Shown here piece by piece: positions 40,781-49,758 of a stretch of DNA of 64,000 bases. This DNA is from an uncultured Eubacteriales bacterium (GTDB taxonomy: Bacteria > Bacillota > Clostridia > Peptostreptococcales > Anaerovoracaceae). The DNA lies in NCBI GenBank assembly GCA_902776725.1, contig CACYQX010000003.1, positions 1 through 64,000 of the forward strand. Direction: 5' to 3'. The notes under the pieces were generated by a model. The model made no database searches. It saw only the letters and a list, made by a program, of their open reading frames with translations, and was not told the DNA's origin. A program made the position numbers and the translations under genes. The first letter of the stretch is position 1, and each line of letters starts with the position of its first letter.

Positions 40781-41521
40781 TTATTCTGCTTTAAACATGG
40801 CAAGTACTTCATCAGTTCTGTCTTCCATAAATGTGGTAGCCGTAATGCATGCAAGTGCCGATCCGTTCTTCAGATATACCTGCTTCTGGTACATCGTTAT
40901 ATCTCCGGCCTTGCTTACAATTGTCATGGATACGCAGTTCTTTCCGATAAAGTTTGATTCTCCGACATCAACAGAAACAACTTCTACGCCCTGCGCAGCA
41001 AGCGTCTGCTTGATCGTTTCCACAGAGGCCTCGGCTATCTGCTTCTCATTGTAAATGATTCCGTAGATCTTTCCGATGTCCTGAATGGTGGCGTTCACGT
41101 TATCGTATGCATTTGGATTCTCTGCCATCTGGGTAAGGTTTATGCCATAGAGGTCCATGGCATAGCCTGTGTTCTCAAGGATCTCGGCCATCGAAGCATC
41201 CGCGCTCGAAGCTGCAAGTCCCATGAGTTCCATGAGTTCAGACTTTTCAAGCAGATACCAATTGTCCGTTCCGTCAAGTCTAAAGCCAAAGAAATCATTT
41301 ACATATGTTGAACCATTTGTCTCTCCGAGAAGTTCTTCGGGAACCACGCTTTCAGCTTCTTCCGCAGCTTCTTCCGCTTCTTCTTCAGCCTCTTCCTCAG
41401 CCTCTTCCTGAGCCTCTGCCTGTGGCTCCGGCTTTGGTTCTTCCTTCTTTCCGCATCCCGTAACAAAAACCATGGTCGCGATCAAAATAAGCGCTACAAC
41501 TAAAACTAATCTCTTTTTCAT
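40781..41521 (-). CDS. Lipoprotein with Glu/Ala-rich linker
   Basis: 246 residues. Signal peptide with lipobox VTGC (about 20-23), a long EEAEEEAEE-type acidic linker (30-65), and a C-terminal alpha/beta domain of unknown family (about 75-245). Anchored to the outer face of the membrane. Acidic repeats can vary in copy number. Function unknown. Confidence 0.7.
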   Translation of the reverse strand: MKKRLVLVVALILIATMVFVTGCGKKEEPKPEPQAEAQEEAEEEAEEEAEEAAEEAESVVPEELLGETNGSTYVNDFFGFRLDGTDNWYLLEKSELMELMGLAASSADASMAEILENTGYAMDLYGINLTQMAENPNAYDNVNATIQDIGKIYGIIYNEKQIAEASVETIKQTLAAQGVEVVSVDVGESNFIGKNCVSMTIVSKAGDITMYQKQVYLKNGSALACITATTFMEDRTDEVLAMFKAE

Positions 41522-41584
41522 GCTAATTCCTCCGTTAGATATAACTTATAAAATAGTCGGCGAGCAAGCCGATTGACTTGCTCG

Positions 41585-43291
41585 CTACTCCATATAATCC
41601 TCTAAAACACTTTTTACATATTCTATAGATTTTGCAACCGCACCTTCTTCGAATGCCGGCGTGAGCTTTGCTTGACTCAAGGTCTCCAAGTAATTTTTGC
41701 TTCCGCCCAAATCCGCAAGTTCAAGGTACTCCTTCCACGCGGTGCTCGGTCGCTCCACATATTTTTGATACATCTCCATGGCGTTTATGGTCGCCAGCGA
41801 ATATTCTATATAGTAGAACGGGTAGAGGAATAAATGCGGTTTGTGATACCAATATCCTCCCTTCTCCATGAACTCGTCTTCGTCGTCGTATTTACGCCAC
41901 GGCATATACTTCTTCTCGAGCTCGCGCCACGCCTTTGTCCTCTCTTCTGGGGTCATATCCAGGTTTCCATAGCAGATATGCTGGAACTCATCGACCGCCA
42001 CACTGAAAGGAATAAACGTAATATAGTTATATAGGTTCGCGAATACGTACTTTCTGGCATCGTCGCCAAAGAATTGTTCCGCATACTTATTTGCCAGCAG
42101 AACCATCGACATCGCATAAATCTCCATAATGTCTGATGACGATGCATAATACTCTTCGAGATGCTGCTTTCGTGAAGCCTTGTATGCGGCAAACGCATAA
42201 CCGATTCCTTCGTGAAAACTCCTTAAGCTCGGAGGTGTTCCGTTAAAATGGTAGAAGACGAACGGCGCTTTTCTTGCAGGCAGGACAGTCGCGTACGCTC
42301 TTCCCGCCTTTCCCGGTCTCTCTTCATAATCTATTAGATCATGGTCTAGCATAAAGCTTATAAACTCGTCTGTTTCCGGACTCATATCTCTGAGCATCTT
42401 GACGGTCTCGTTAAACATATACTCAACGTCGCCTGCAGGCTTTGCATTTCCGTCCTTAAACAGAAGACTCTCGTCGTATACCTTTATTTCGTCCAAACCT
42501 AGATTCTTTGCTTGGAACTCGTATATCTTGGAGCATATGGGAACTATTTCTTCGAGGACCTGCTTTCTGAACGCCTCGATTTCCTTTGGGCCATAGGACA
42601 AACGCAGTCTTTCCATATATGCCAGTGGGATATAGTTTTCGAACCCGAGGTTCTTTCCCTGCTTATCTCTTACAACGAGGAGCTCGCCCCATATTTCCTC
42701 AAGTCGCTCTTCGTTATCCGCGAGGAAATCCGAGAAGGCTTTGAACGCTGCTTTCCGCACCTCTCTATCGTCATGAGTGAACAAATCTTGCAGCCCCATA
42801 AAATTCGTTTGCTCACCAAGAATCTCAGCCTGGCAAGAGTCCATAATCTGCTGGTATTCTCCGAGTAGCTCCGCCTCCCTCTGCTGCAGGGGAACATTGT
42901 CTTCGCAGAAGGTCTTGCTCTTTATGTCGGTCTTAACAAAATACATCGGCCCGATTACTTCTTCGACATAGTCTTTGTACGGGCTGTTATATATGGCCTC
43001 GTTAAAATCAACGATTTCCTTTATGAACAAATGCTGATTCTCATCAAACCAATGCTGATCCTGTGCATATCGCTCGTCCTCCATGTCCATCGTATGATGA
43101 ATCATGGTTGCGGTAAGAACATCCGTGATTCTGCGAGAAAGCTCGTCGACCTCAAACAGCAGCTCAACTATATCGTCTCCGTTTTTTGCCTGATGCACTC
43201 TATCAAGGGCATCCTTGTAGAGCGCTCTAAAAACCTCAAGGTCAGGCCTTGGAAACTTTAGTTCCTTAAATGTCCATGTTCCTGTATTCAT
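41585..43291 (-). CDS. M3 oligoendopeptidase homologue with altered zinc motif
   Basis: 568 residues from the ATG at 43,291 (a TTG-started frame reaches 43,312). The overall M3 layout is clear, including FSVAVDEFQHICYGNLDMTP and a C-terminal FYYIEYSLATINAMEMYQKY block. The zinc motif normally reads HExGH; here it is HEGIGYAF, so the second zinc-ligating His is Gly. A downstream EIYAMSM Glu is kept. It may be inactive or use altered metal binding. Reading of the codons was checked on the minus strand. Confidence 0.8.
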   Translation of the reverse strand: MNTGTWTFKELKFPRPDLEVFRALYKDALDRVHQAKNGDDIVELLFEVDELSRRITDVLTATMIHHTMDMEDERYAQDQHWFDENQHLFIKEIVDFNEAIYNSPYKDYVEEVIGPMYFVKTDIKSKTFCEDNVPLQQREAELLGEYQQIMDSCQAEILGEQTNFMGLQDLFTHDDREVRKAAFKAFSDFLADNEERLEEIWGELLVVRDKQGKNLGFENYIPLAYMERLRLSYGPKEIEAFRKQVLEEIVPICSKIYEFQAKNLGLDEIKVYDESLLFKDGNAKPAGDVEYMFNETVKMLRDMSPETDEFISFMLDHDLIDYEERPGKAGRAYATVLPARKAPFVFYHFNGTPPSLRSFHEGIGYAFAAYKASRKQHLEEYYASSSDIMEIYAMSMVLLANKYAEQFFGDDARKYVFANLYNYITFIPFSVAVDEFQHICYGNLDMTPEERTKAWRELEKKYMPWRKYDDEDEFMEKGGYWYHKPHLFLYPFYYIEYSLATINAMEMYQKYVERPSTAWKEYLELADLGGSKNYLETLSQAKLTPAFEEGAVAKSIEYVKSVLEDYME

Positions 43292-43347
43292 AAATTCCCC
43301 AGTATCTATCAATCCTATACTATCTATAGGCGCATTCTACATGTAAT

Positions 43348-43353
43348 TGTACC
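43348..43353 (-). promoter_or_regulatory. -10 box upstream of the M3 homologue
   Basis: Minus strand TGGTACAAT: extended -10, TACAAT at 43,348-43,353. No good -35. Confidence 0.45.
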
Positions 43354-43392
43354 ACAAGAGAGCCTCAAACGACAGCATTTTTATTAAATACA

Positions 43393-43421
43393 AAAGGCAG
43401 CTCGGTCGTCCGAACTGCCTC
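43393..43421 (-). terminator. Terminator at the left edge of the tRNA-Thr islet
   Basis: AGGCAG (43,395-43,400) pairs with CTGCCT (43,415-43,420) with further CGG/CCG pairing inside; the minus strand continues TTTTGTATTT. Confidence 0.65.
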
Positions 43422-43427
43422 TAATTT

Positions 43428-43442
43428 GGAGCTCCCGATGGT
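43428..43442 (-). pseudogene. Duplicated 3' end of tRNA-Thr
   Basis: TGGAGCTCCCGATGG at 43,428-43,442 equals the 3' end of tRNA-Thr at 47,237-47,251. Beyond it only a weak resemblance to the T arm remains. Direct repeat marking the distal end of a 3.8-kb insertion. Confidence 0.6.
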
Positions 43443-43539
43443 GGATGAATCACCTGCAGGTGCTCCAATTACTTACTTTAATAAATGAATACCCTAAAAA
43501 ACTCATTGTCGCAACACAATCAATAATTGCTGTCAGTTG

Positions 43540-43671
43540 CTATTCTTTAGGTTCTTCTGCAGGAACAATAAATTCGAGAATATTGTATTCTGTTGTTTCC
43601 TCCGAATACTTTTCCGCAGCTATATATAAAAGTACAGATCTTAACCAGATGTATATAGAGGCAGAAATCAT
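43540..43671 (-). CDS. 43-residue peptide coupled to the ferredoxin gene
   Basis: The ATG at 43,671 overlaps the ferredoxin stop (ATGA). The peptide begins with a hydrophobic stretch (SIYIWLRSVLLYIAA) and ends acidic. Could be a small membrane or cluster-assisting peptide; no family known. The frame is open further upstream but only as a shadow of the ferredoxin gene. Confidence 0.45.
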   Translation of the reverse strand: MISASIYIWLRSVLLYIAAEKYSEETTEYNILEFIVPAEEPKE

Positions 43672-43859
43672 TTTTTCTCCAAAACCAGTGCTCCCATAGG
43701 GCAGAAATTCGCGCATTTTCCACAACCTATACATGCATCCAAATCTACTGTGGGTGCCCCAAACCATTTCTGCGAGAGGGCATTTACGGGACAGACCTTT
43801 ACTGCAGGGCATCTGTGGTTTTGCGGGCAACGCTCTTTTATTACACGTATTTTCTTCAT
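43668..43859 (-). CDS. 4Fe-4S ferredoxin-like protein
   Basis: 63 residues. CPQNHRCPAVKVCPVNAL and CIGCGKCANFCPMGAL give the Cys pattern for probably two [4Fe-4S] clusters (the first in the C-x5-C-x5-C form). Likely electron carrier for the FAD-dependent protein encoded 25 bases upstream. Start has GGAGG. Confidence 0.8.
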   Translation of the reverse strand: MKKIRVIKERCPQNHRCPAVKVCPVNALSQKWFGAPTVDLDACIGCGKCANFCPMGALVLEKK

Positions 43860-43884
43860 CTTTTATTCCTCCAACTTCTCCTAA

Positions 43885-46407
43885 TTATATGAAGAGATTC
43901 ACATTGGACAGTTCCGCATCTCCCAAATATGTTGCTACCCCTGCCAGTTCCACACCATCTATCAGTTCCTCTTCTTTGATTCCCATTACGTCCATGGACA
44001 TGGTGCATGCAATCATCTTAACTCCGTTTGCCATGGCGGACTGCATCAGTTCTTCCAAAGACGCAACATTTTTCTGGCGCATCACAGACTTCATCATGGC
44101 CTTACCCATGCCAAGCATGTTCATCTTGGAAAGACTCAGCTTGCCCAGGCCTCTTGGCATCATGGCTCCAAACATCTTTTCAACAAAGCTTTTCTTTACG
44201 CTTACGTTGTTGCTTTTTCTAAGAGCATTCAGACCCCAGAAGGTATAGAACATTGTGACCTTACGCCCCATGGCGGCGGCACCGTTGGCTATAATCAATG
44301 AAGCCATAACCTTGTCCATGTCGCCGTCAAAGACGATTATGGTTTTGTTTTGATTATCCTGGCTCGACGTAGACGTGTCGCCTTGGCCGATTTTGCCAAG
44401 CTCAGCCTCTGCAGCTTCTTGGCTAACACCCTTCATAAGTGTCACGATGTTTTCTTTTCCTTGGCGTTCCATCCCCACATAGGTATTTCCCGTGCGACAG
44501 CACCAGCTTTCCACATCACGGGCAAAGCCCATGTCCGTTGCGGAGACCCTGAGGACCGAACCGTCAGGCATACTCTGCAAAGCCTCGTTCACCTTCATGA
44601 TGGGACCAGGGCACTGCATACCGCAGCAATCCAAGGTTGTTATGTCGCCACCGGATAAATCACCGGAATTACCGGCATTGTTCACACCGACCCCGGCATT
44701 ATCGCTGCCGGTTCCATCATTATTGCCACCGACGGCTTTAGTAGGGTTTTCTGCGCCCCATACTGTCTTGGGTTCATGGATCATGGATTTATAGAAACTG
44801 GATCCTCCCTCCAGAACGCTGACATTGTTGAATCCACTCTGACTGAGAATTCTTGCGGCGTTATAGGAGCGAACTCCGATTGCGCAGTAGATTACGATTT
44901 CTTTATCCTTTGGAATCTCGGACAATCTTTCACGGATTTGACCCAGAGGAACGTGGATTGAACCGGGGATGCTGAATACCATTCTCTCCTCGGCTTCCGA
45001 AACATCCAGCACGGTCTTTCCCTCCAGCTCGTCATATCCCCTAAACCTTACCTTGCCATCTAAAAGATTCTCCGCGGTAAAGCCTAGCATATTCACGGGA
45101 TCTTTGGCGGATGAATAAGGCGGAGCATAGGCCAATTCCAATTCCATCAAAGTTCTAACATCTCCACCGTTGGTAATTGTTGTTGCAATGGTGTCTATTC
45201 TCTTATCCACACCATCCTGACCAACAATCTGGGCTCCCAGAATCTTTCCGTTCTTTTCAAAAATCATCTTAAGAAACATTTGGGTAGCCAGCGGATAATA
45301 TCCCGCATGGGATTTTTGACTGATGAGAATTGTCTCGTAGTCCTTGTGTTTTTCCAACCCCTTGGCCTTAAGGGTCTTCTCATTAATTCCGGTAGCGGCC
45401 ACCGTAAGATCAAAGACCTGAGCAACGGATGTTCCCATGCTGCCTTTGTATTCTTTGTTGGCGCCGCATATATTGTCCGCAACGATTCTTCCCTGCTTAT
45501 TGGCGGGCCCAGCCAAAGGAATCATGGTGCGCTCGCCGCTAATCAGGTGATCCACTTCACATACATCCCCCACTGCCCAAATATGTGGAGCGGATGTCCT
45601 CATCATTTTGTCCACAACAATACCTTTTCTTTGATTGAGCTCCAGGCCTGCTTCCGCAGCCAGCTCGCTGTTGGGTCTAACGCCGATGGAAAGAATGACC
45701 ATGTCCGCAGCAACCACGTCCCCCTTGGCAAGGGTTATTTCTACCTGATCGCCTTTGCGCTCAAAATGGTCCACGCCGTTTTCCAAATAAAGAGCCACCC
45801 CATTCATGTCCATGTTTTCATGAAGGAGTTTTGCCATTTCCAAGTCCACAGGTGCCATCACTTGGTTTATGGCTTCGATGATGGCGACTTTGATGCCTCT
45901 TGCGTGAAGGTTCTCCGCCATCTCAAGTCCGATAAATCCGCCGCCGATGACCGCTGCAGTCTTTGGTTTAACTTGATCTACAATTCCCCTTATTCTATCT
46001 ACATCATCAACATTCCAAAGGGAGTAGATGCCTTCGGAATCAATGCCGGGAATTGGCGGCTTAAGGGGCGATGAACCCGTTGCGATAATTAGTTCGTCAT
46101 AGGTTTCCTCGTACTCTCCCTCGGGACCTCTGACCAAAACCTTCTTGGCTTCTTTATCGATTTTCAAAGCTTCGTTTCTGATCCTGACATCGATATTGAA
46201 TCTGGCTTTCATTATTTCAGGTGTCTGAAGCAGAAGGTTCGCTCTGTCTTTGATTACATCCCCCACATAATAAGGAAGACCGCAATTGGCGTAGCTTATA
46301 TAACCGCCACGTTCCAGAATTACGATCTCCATACTCTCATCCAATCTTCTCAATCTGGCAGCAGCTGTTGCGCCTCCCGCAACTCCACCAATTATCAAAG
46401 CTTTCAT
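43885..46407 (-). CDS. CoA-disulfide-reductase-like FAD protein fused to rhodanese, TusA and DsrE domains
   Basis: 840 residues in four parts. 1-445: pyridine nucleotide-disulfide oxidoreductase with GGVAGGATAAARLR (FAD), active Cys 42 in YANCGLPYYVG, and AVIGGGFIGLEMAE (NADH). 450-545: rhodanese with catalytic Cys in IYCAIGVRS. About 600-670: TusA-like domain, CCGMQCPGPIMKV. About 690-840: DsrE/DsrF-like domain (FDGDMDKVMASLIIANGAAA). Together they would reduce and carry persulfide sulfur, in the cytoplasm. Domain order resembles known Firmicute CoADR-type fusions. Start has GGAGG. Divergent from a Crp/Fnr gene that may regulate it. Confidence 0.9.
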   Translation of the reverse strand: MKALIIGGVAGGATAAARLRRLDESMEIVILERGGYISYANCGLPYYVGDVIKDRANLLLQTPEIMKARFNIDVRIRNEALKIDKEAKKVLVRGPEGEYEETYDELIIATGSSPLKPPIPGIDSEGIYSLWNVDDVDRIRGIVDQVKPKTAAVIGGGFIGLEMAENLHARGIKVAIIEAINQVMAPVDLEMAKLLHENMDMNGVALYLENGVDHFERKGDQVEITLAKGDVVAADMVILSIGVRPNSELAAEAGLELNQRKGIVVDKMMRTSAPHIWAVGDVCEVDHLISGERTMIPLAGPANKQGRIVADNICGANKEYKGSMGTSVAQVFDLTVAATGINEKTLKAKGLEKHKDYETILISQKSHAGYYPLATQMFLKMIFEKNGKILGAQIVGQDGVDKRIDTIATTITNGGDVRTLMELELAYAPPYSSAKDPVNMLGFTAENLLDGKVRFRGYDELEGKTVLDVSEAEERMVFSIPGSIHVPLGQIRERLSEIPKDKEIVIYCAIGVRSYNAARILSQSGFNNVSVLEGGSSFYKSMIHEPKTVWGAENPTKAVGGNNDGTGSDNAGVGVNNAGNSGDLSGGDITTLDCCGMQCPGPIMKVNEALQSMPDGSVLRVSATDMGFARDVESWCCRTGNTYVGMERQGKENIVTLMKGVSQEAAEAELGKIGQGDTSTSSQDNQNKTIIVFDGDMDKVMASLIIANGAAAMGRKVTMFYTFWGLNALRKSNNVSVKKSFVEKMFGAMMPRGLGKLSLSKMNMLGMGKAMMKSVMRQKNVASLEELMQSAMANGVKMIACTMSMDVMGIKEEELIDGVELAGVATYLGDAELSNVNLFI

Positions 46408-46496
46408 GTTTGACCCTCCATAAGAACATATGCTATTGTTCCCGTTGTTATCTTTGTTAATAACATATCAAATAATCCTTTTTATTACTGTAACTT

Positions 46497-46513
46497 TGTC
46501 ACATTTCGTGATA
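46497..46513. promoter_or_regulatory. Crp/Fnr-type inverted repeat
   Basis: TGTCAC-N5-GTGATA (46,497-46,502 and 46,508-46,513), an imperfect palindrome 10 bases before the regulator ATG, in the 116-bp divergent intergenic region. Likely autoregulatory operator. Confidence 0.5.
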
Positions 46514-46523
46514 TGCTGTTCAC

Positions 46524-47180
46524 ATGGAGATTTCAAGTTATTTTCCAATATGGGACAGCCTTACGCCGGGAGAACAAAGTCAAATTCTCCAGGCTTCTAC
46601 ACTTATGACAGTATCGGCCGGTCAGCACATCCACGATGGAACCAGGAAGTGTACCGGCTTATTGGTGGTGGCTTCGGGACGGCTTAGGGCCTATATTATT
46701 TCCGAAGGTGGAAGGGAGATTACTCTTTACAGACTTTTGGGAAAGGATATGTGCCTGTTCTCCGCATCATGTATTATGCATAGCCTTCAATTCGATGTGA
46801 TGATTCAGGCCGAGAAAGATACTTCATTTTGGCTGATTCCCACAGATACCTATAAGAAACTCATGAGTGAATCCGTTGTAATCAGCAATTATACCAATGA
46901 AATTCTCGCCAGCCGCATGTCGGATGTGGTTTGGCTTATGGAGCAAGTTATGTGGCAATCCTCCGATGTGAGACTGGCCACCTTCCTTTTGGAGGAATCC
47001 GCTTTGGAAGGCTCCACCAAGCTCTCCATCACGCATGAAGAAATTGCAAATCATTTGGGAACCGCAAGAGAGGTGGTTACCCGAATGCTTAAATACTTCC
47101 AATCCGAAGGGCTGGTTACATTATCAAGAGGGTCTTTGGAGATAATAAACCCAACCGGGTTAAAGGAACGGCAAAATTAA
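46524..47180 (+). CDS. Crp/Fnr family regulator
   Basis: 218 residues: cyclic-nucleotide-binding-like beta barrel (about 15-120), dimer helix, and a C-terminal HTH with THEEIANHLGTAREVVTRML as recognition helix region. No N-terminal four-Cys cluster as in classic Fnr, so the signal is unknown; haem, persulfide or redox are options given its neighbour. Divergent from the sulfur-handling flavoprotein, so probably its regulator. Confidence 0.85.
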   Translation: MEISSYFPIWDSLTPGEQSQILQASTLMTVSAGQHIHDGTRKCTGLLVVASGRLRAYIISEGGREITLYRLLGKDMCLFSASCIMHSLQFDVMIQAEKDTSFWLIPTDTYKKLMSESVVISNYTNEILASRMSDVVWLMEQVMWQSSDVRLATFLLEESALEGSTKLSITHEEIANHLGTAREVVTRMLKYFQSEGLVTLSRGSLEIINPTGLKERQN

Positions 47181-47200
47181 TTAACTGTCTATTTAAAACA

Positions 47201-47234
47201 AAGGGGTAGTCTAAGATTTAGACTACCCTTTTTT
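47201..47234. terminator. Bidirectional terminator between regulator and tRNA-Thr
   Basis: GGGTAGTCTA (47,204-47,213) pairs with TAGACTACCC (47,219-47,228) then TTTTTTA on the plus strand and TTTGTTTT on the minus strand. Confidence 0.8.
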
Positions 47235-47236
47235 AG

Positions 47237-47312
47237 TGGAGCTCCCGATGGGACTTGAACCCATGACCTGCGCGTTACGAATGCGCTGCTCTACCGACTG
47301 AGCCACGGAAGC
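47237..47312 (-). tRNA. tRNA-Thr(CGT)
   Basis: 76 nt on the minus strand: acceptor GCTTCCG/CGGGAGC, D GCTC/GAGC, anticodon arm GCGCA-TTCGTAA-CGCGC (one A-C mismatch at the loop end), T ATGGG/CCCAT, encoded CCA. Anticodon CGT reads ACG. Confidence 0.9.
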
Positions 47313-47355
47313 AAATGCGACACGGGTTTCCCCTTGGCGCCACAACAGTATATCA

Positions 47356-48276
47356 TTATTTTTCTTTTGCGTAAAGTCCGAAAACCACCCTGTCTCGACC
47401 TGCCAAATCACGTATTATGCGGACTTCCGAGAACTTTCTTTCAGTCCCTTCAAGCAAAGCCTTGACCGCCTCGCCTTGCGTATCGCCTATCTCAAGAAGT
47501 ATCACTCCGCAGTCCTCTAGATAGTCCGGGGCCTCATTTGCTATCCTTCGATAGAAATCGAGTCCGTCCGAGCCGCCGTCGAGTGCGCTCATCGGCTCAT
47601 GCTCTTTGATCTCCCTCTGCAGCGATGTAATTTCACCTGACTCTATGTACGGAGGGTTGCTGACGATCATATCAAATTTCTGTTTTTTGAAGAGCTTCTT
47701 AAATGGTGAAAACAAGTCGCCCTGAACCACCTTGACGCTATCTCCAACCTTGTTAAGCTTTACGTTTTCGCGAGCGACCTCGAGAGCATCCTTGCTTACG
47801 TCCGAGAGCATAACCTTGACGTCTCTCGCCGCAAGACTCGCAATCGATATTCCTATTGCTCCGCTTCCGGTACACAGATCGAGTATATTCCACGCGTTCT
47901 TGTCTCCGATTATTCGAGCACCTTCGTTGGTAAGCCTGCCTTCCTTTATCAGACAAAGAGCATTATCAACGAGCGTCTCCGTGTCCATCCTTGGAATCAA
48001 AACCCGCGGATCAACTTTGAACTCGAGCCCCATAAACTCTTGGTTTCCGACGATATACTGGAGCGGCTCGCCAGCTGCGCGTCTATCGACCAAATCAAAA
48101 TACTGTTCGCAGAGCAAATCCTGAAGCCTATACTGGTATTCCATAAACAGCTTGTTCATCGGAATTCCAATTAAATAGCAATAGAGGGACTTACTGTCCC
48201 TCGCTGCATCTTTGATTCCACTTTCTATGAGTTGTTTTTCGCCGAGAGAAAGAATCTCTCTTACGGTCATGCTCAT
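47356..48276 (-). CDS. prmC: Peptide chain release factor glutamine methyltransferase
   Basis: 306 residues. N-terminal helical domain, SAM motif I (LDLCTGSGAIGISIA) and the catalytic NPPY (IVSNPPYIESGEI). Methylates the GGQ glutamine of release factors 1 and 2. Its ATG overlaps the stop of the DUF1385 gene (TAATG); an ATG two codons later is possible. Confidence 0.95.
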   Translation of the reverse strand: MSMTVREILSLGEKQLIESGIKDAARDSKSLYCYLIGIPMNKLFMEYQYRLQDLLCEQYFDLVDRRAAGEPLQYIVGNQEFMGLEFKVDPRVLIPRMDTETLVDNALCLIKEGRLTNEGARIIGDKNAWNILDLCTGSGAIGISIASLAARDVKVMLSDVSKDALEVARENVKLNKVGDSVKVVQGDLFSPFKKLFKKQKFDMIVSNPPYIESGEITSLQREIKEHEPMSALDGGSDGLDFYRRIANEAPDYLEDCGVILLEIGDTQGEAVKALLEGTERKFSEVRIIRDLAGRDRVVFGLYAKEK

Positions 48277-49757
48277 TACTCTTTTGCTTTCTTAATCTCC
48301 GCTTCGTCGTCCCAAATTGGAATTCCTGCTGCGTTCTTTGCTCTTCCGCTCGGAGCGGTTCCTACTTCTTCGTGCTGTTTGGAGAAGAAGTTCATAAAGC
48401 CACGATCCTCGCGCTCGGCATGACTCTTTTTGTCCTCTGTATCGTCATGCTTAAACATCTGCCAAGGCTTGCGCTTTGGTGCCGGAGTTTCTTCCTGCAC
48501 CTCAAATTCTTCTTCAAGCGCATCGTACTCGTCGTAATCGTCGTAGTACTCTTCGCCGTACTCGTCCACGTCCTTTTCGCGTCCGAGGATTTTATCAAGG
48601 AAACCCGTTCCCATATCGCGCGCTTTTTTAATAATTGGTGTGTCAGACATTTCGTTCTCCTCTTCGTTTGAAACCCCTTTGTCTATTATATCACTTTTTT
48701 CGGGTGTGGCACCTTTTTCGGGCACATCTTCTTTCCCGGGCTCGCTTGCAATATACTTTTCTTCTACCAGATTGGCGTTTACATCGCAGATTCCCTCAAT
48801 ATATGGGGTATCTGCATCCACCATAACCGCCTTCATCGAAGCAATTGCAACCTCAAGCTGTTCCTTGGACGGTTCCCTTGTGGTGAGTTTCTGGAGAAGA
48901 AGCCCCGGCATCGAAAGAATCTTAACGACCATATTGTCGCTCCGTCCCGCCCACTTAAGAAGCTCGTAGGATATTCCCGCAACCACGGGGAGAAGCAGGA
49001 TTCTGGAGAGCAGTCTCACCCAGATATTCGGCCAACCGAGAAGCGAGAATATGATAAGACTTATAACCATTACGAACATCAAAAAGCTCGTTCCGCATCT
49101 CGGATGAAGTGTGTAAAACTCTTGCGCATTCTCAGGCGTGAGTTCCAGATTGTTCTCGAAGCAGTGAATCGTCTTATGCTCCGCTCCGTGATACTCGAAC
49201 GTACGCTGTATGTCCTTCATTCTTCCTATCGCAGCGATATATATGATGAATATCAAAAGCCTCAAAACACCTTCGCAGAGGTTTAATAGGAACTTGCTCT
49301 CCGTGAATTTGGAGAGTAGATTTACCGCCACCGTCGGAAGCAGAATAAATATCACTACAGAAAACAGTATCGCAAGAATTACCGCGATATAAAGCGCAAA
49401 ATTCCACGCGGCGCGCTCGCCAAAATGCTTTTCAATCCACTTGCTGAATGCGCCGGGTTCTTCCTTTGTTTCTTCGTCATCCGGCGTATAATACTCGAGA
49501 ACCTCGGCCGAATAGGTCAGCGTCTTCATTCCTGTGACAAGCGACATAACGAACGCAAACACACCACGGAGAACCGGAATCTTCATCCAAGCGCCGGTCT
49601 TTGGGAGAGCTTGCGTTTTGATGTGAATTCGCCCGTCCGGGAGTCTTATGGACGTTGCCATGCGGTCCACGCCGCGCATCATGACACCTTCCATTACCGC
49701 CTGTCCCCCGATCGTCGTCGGGCAGGCATCTTTTAGAAATATCTTGCTTAAATCCAT
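48276..49757 (-). CDS. DUF1385 membrane protein (YqhQ-like) with long tail
   Basis: 493 residues. N-terminal 300 residues are the DUF1385 family (TTIGGQAVMEGVMMRGVDRM, YHGAEHKTIHCFENN, HPRCGTSF) with about four membrane spans. The last 180 residues are acidic, charged and disordered and not part of the family. Function unknown; the gene order rho, DUF1385, prmC is common in Clostridia. Confidence 0.85.
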   Translation of the reverse strand: MDLSKIFLKDACPTTIGGQAVMEGVMMRGVDRMATSIRLPDGRIHIKTQALPKTGAWMKIPVLRGVFAFVMSLVTGMKTLTYSAEVLEYYTPDDEETKEEPGAFSKWIEKHFGERAAWNFALYIAVILAILFSVVIFILLPTVAVNLLSKFTESKFLLNLCEGVLRLLIFIIYIAAIGRMKDIQRTFEYHGAEHKTIHCFENNLELTPENAQEFYTLHPRCGTSFLMFVMVISLIIFSLLGWPNIWVRLLSRILLLPVVAGISYELLKWAGRSDNMVVKILSMPGLLLQKLTTREPSKEQLEVAIASMKAVMVDADTPYIEGICDVNANLVEEKYIASEPGKEDVPEKGATPEKSDIIDKGVSNEEENEMSDTPIIKKARDMGTGFLDKILGREKDVDEYGEEYYDDYDEYDALEEEFEVQEETPAPKRKPWQMFKHDDTEDKKSHAEREDRGFMNFFSKQHEEVGTAPSGRAKNAAGIPIWDDEAEIKKAKE

Positions 49758-49758
49758 T

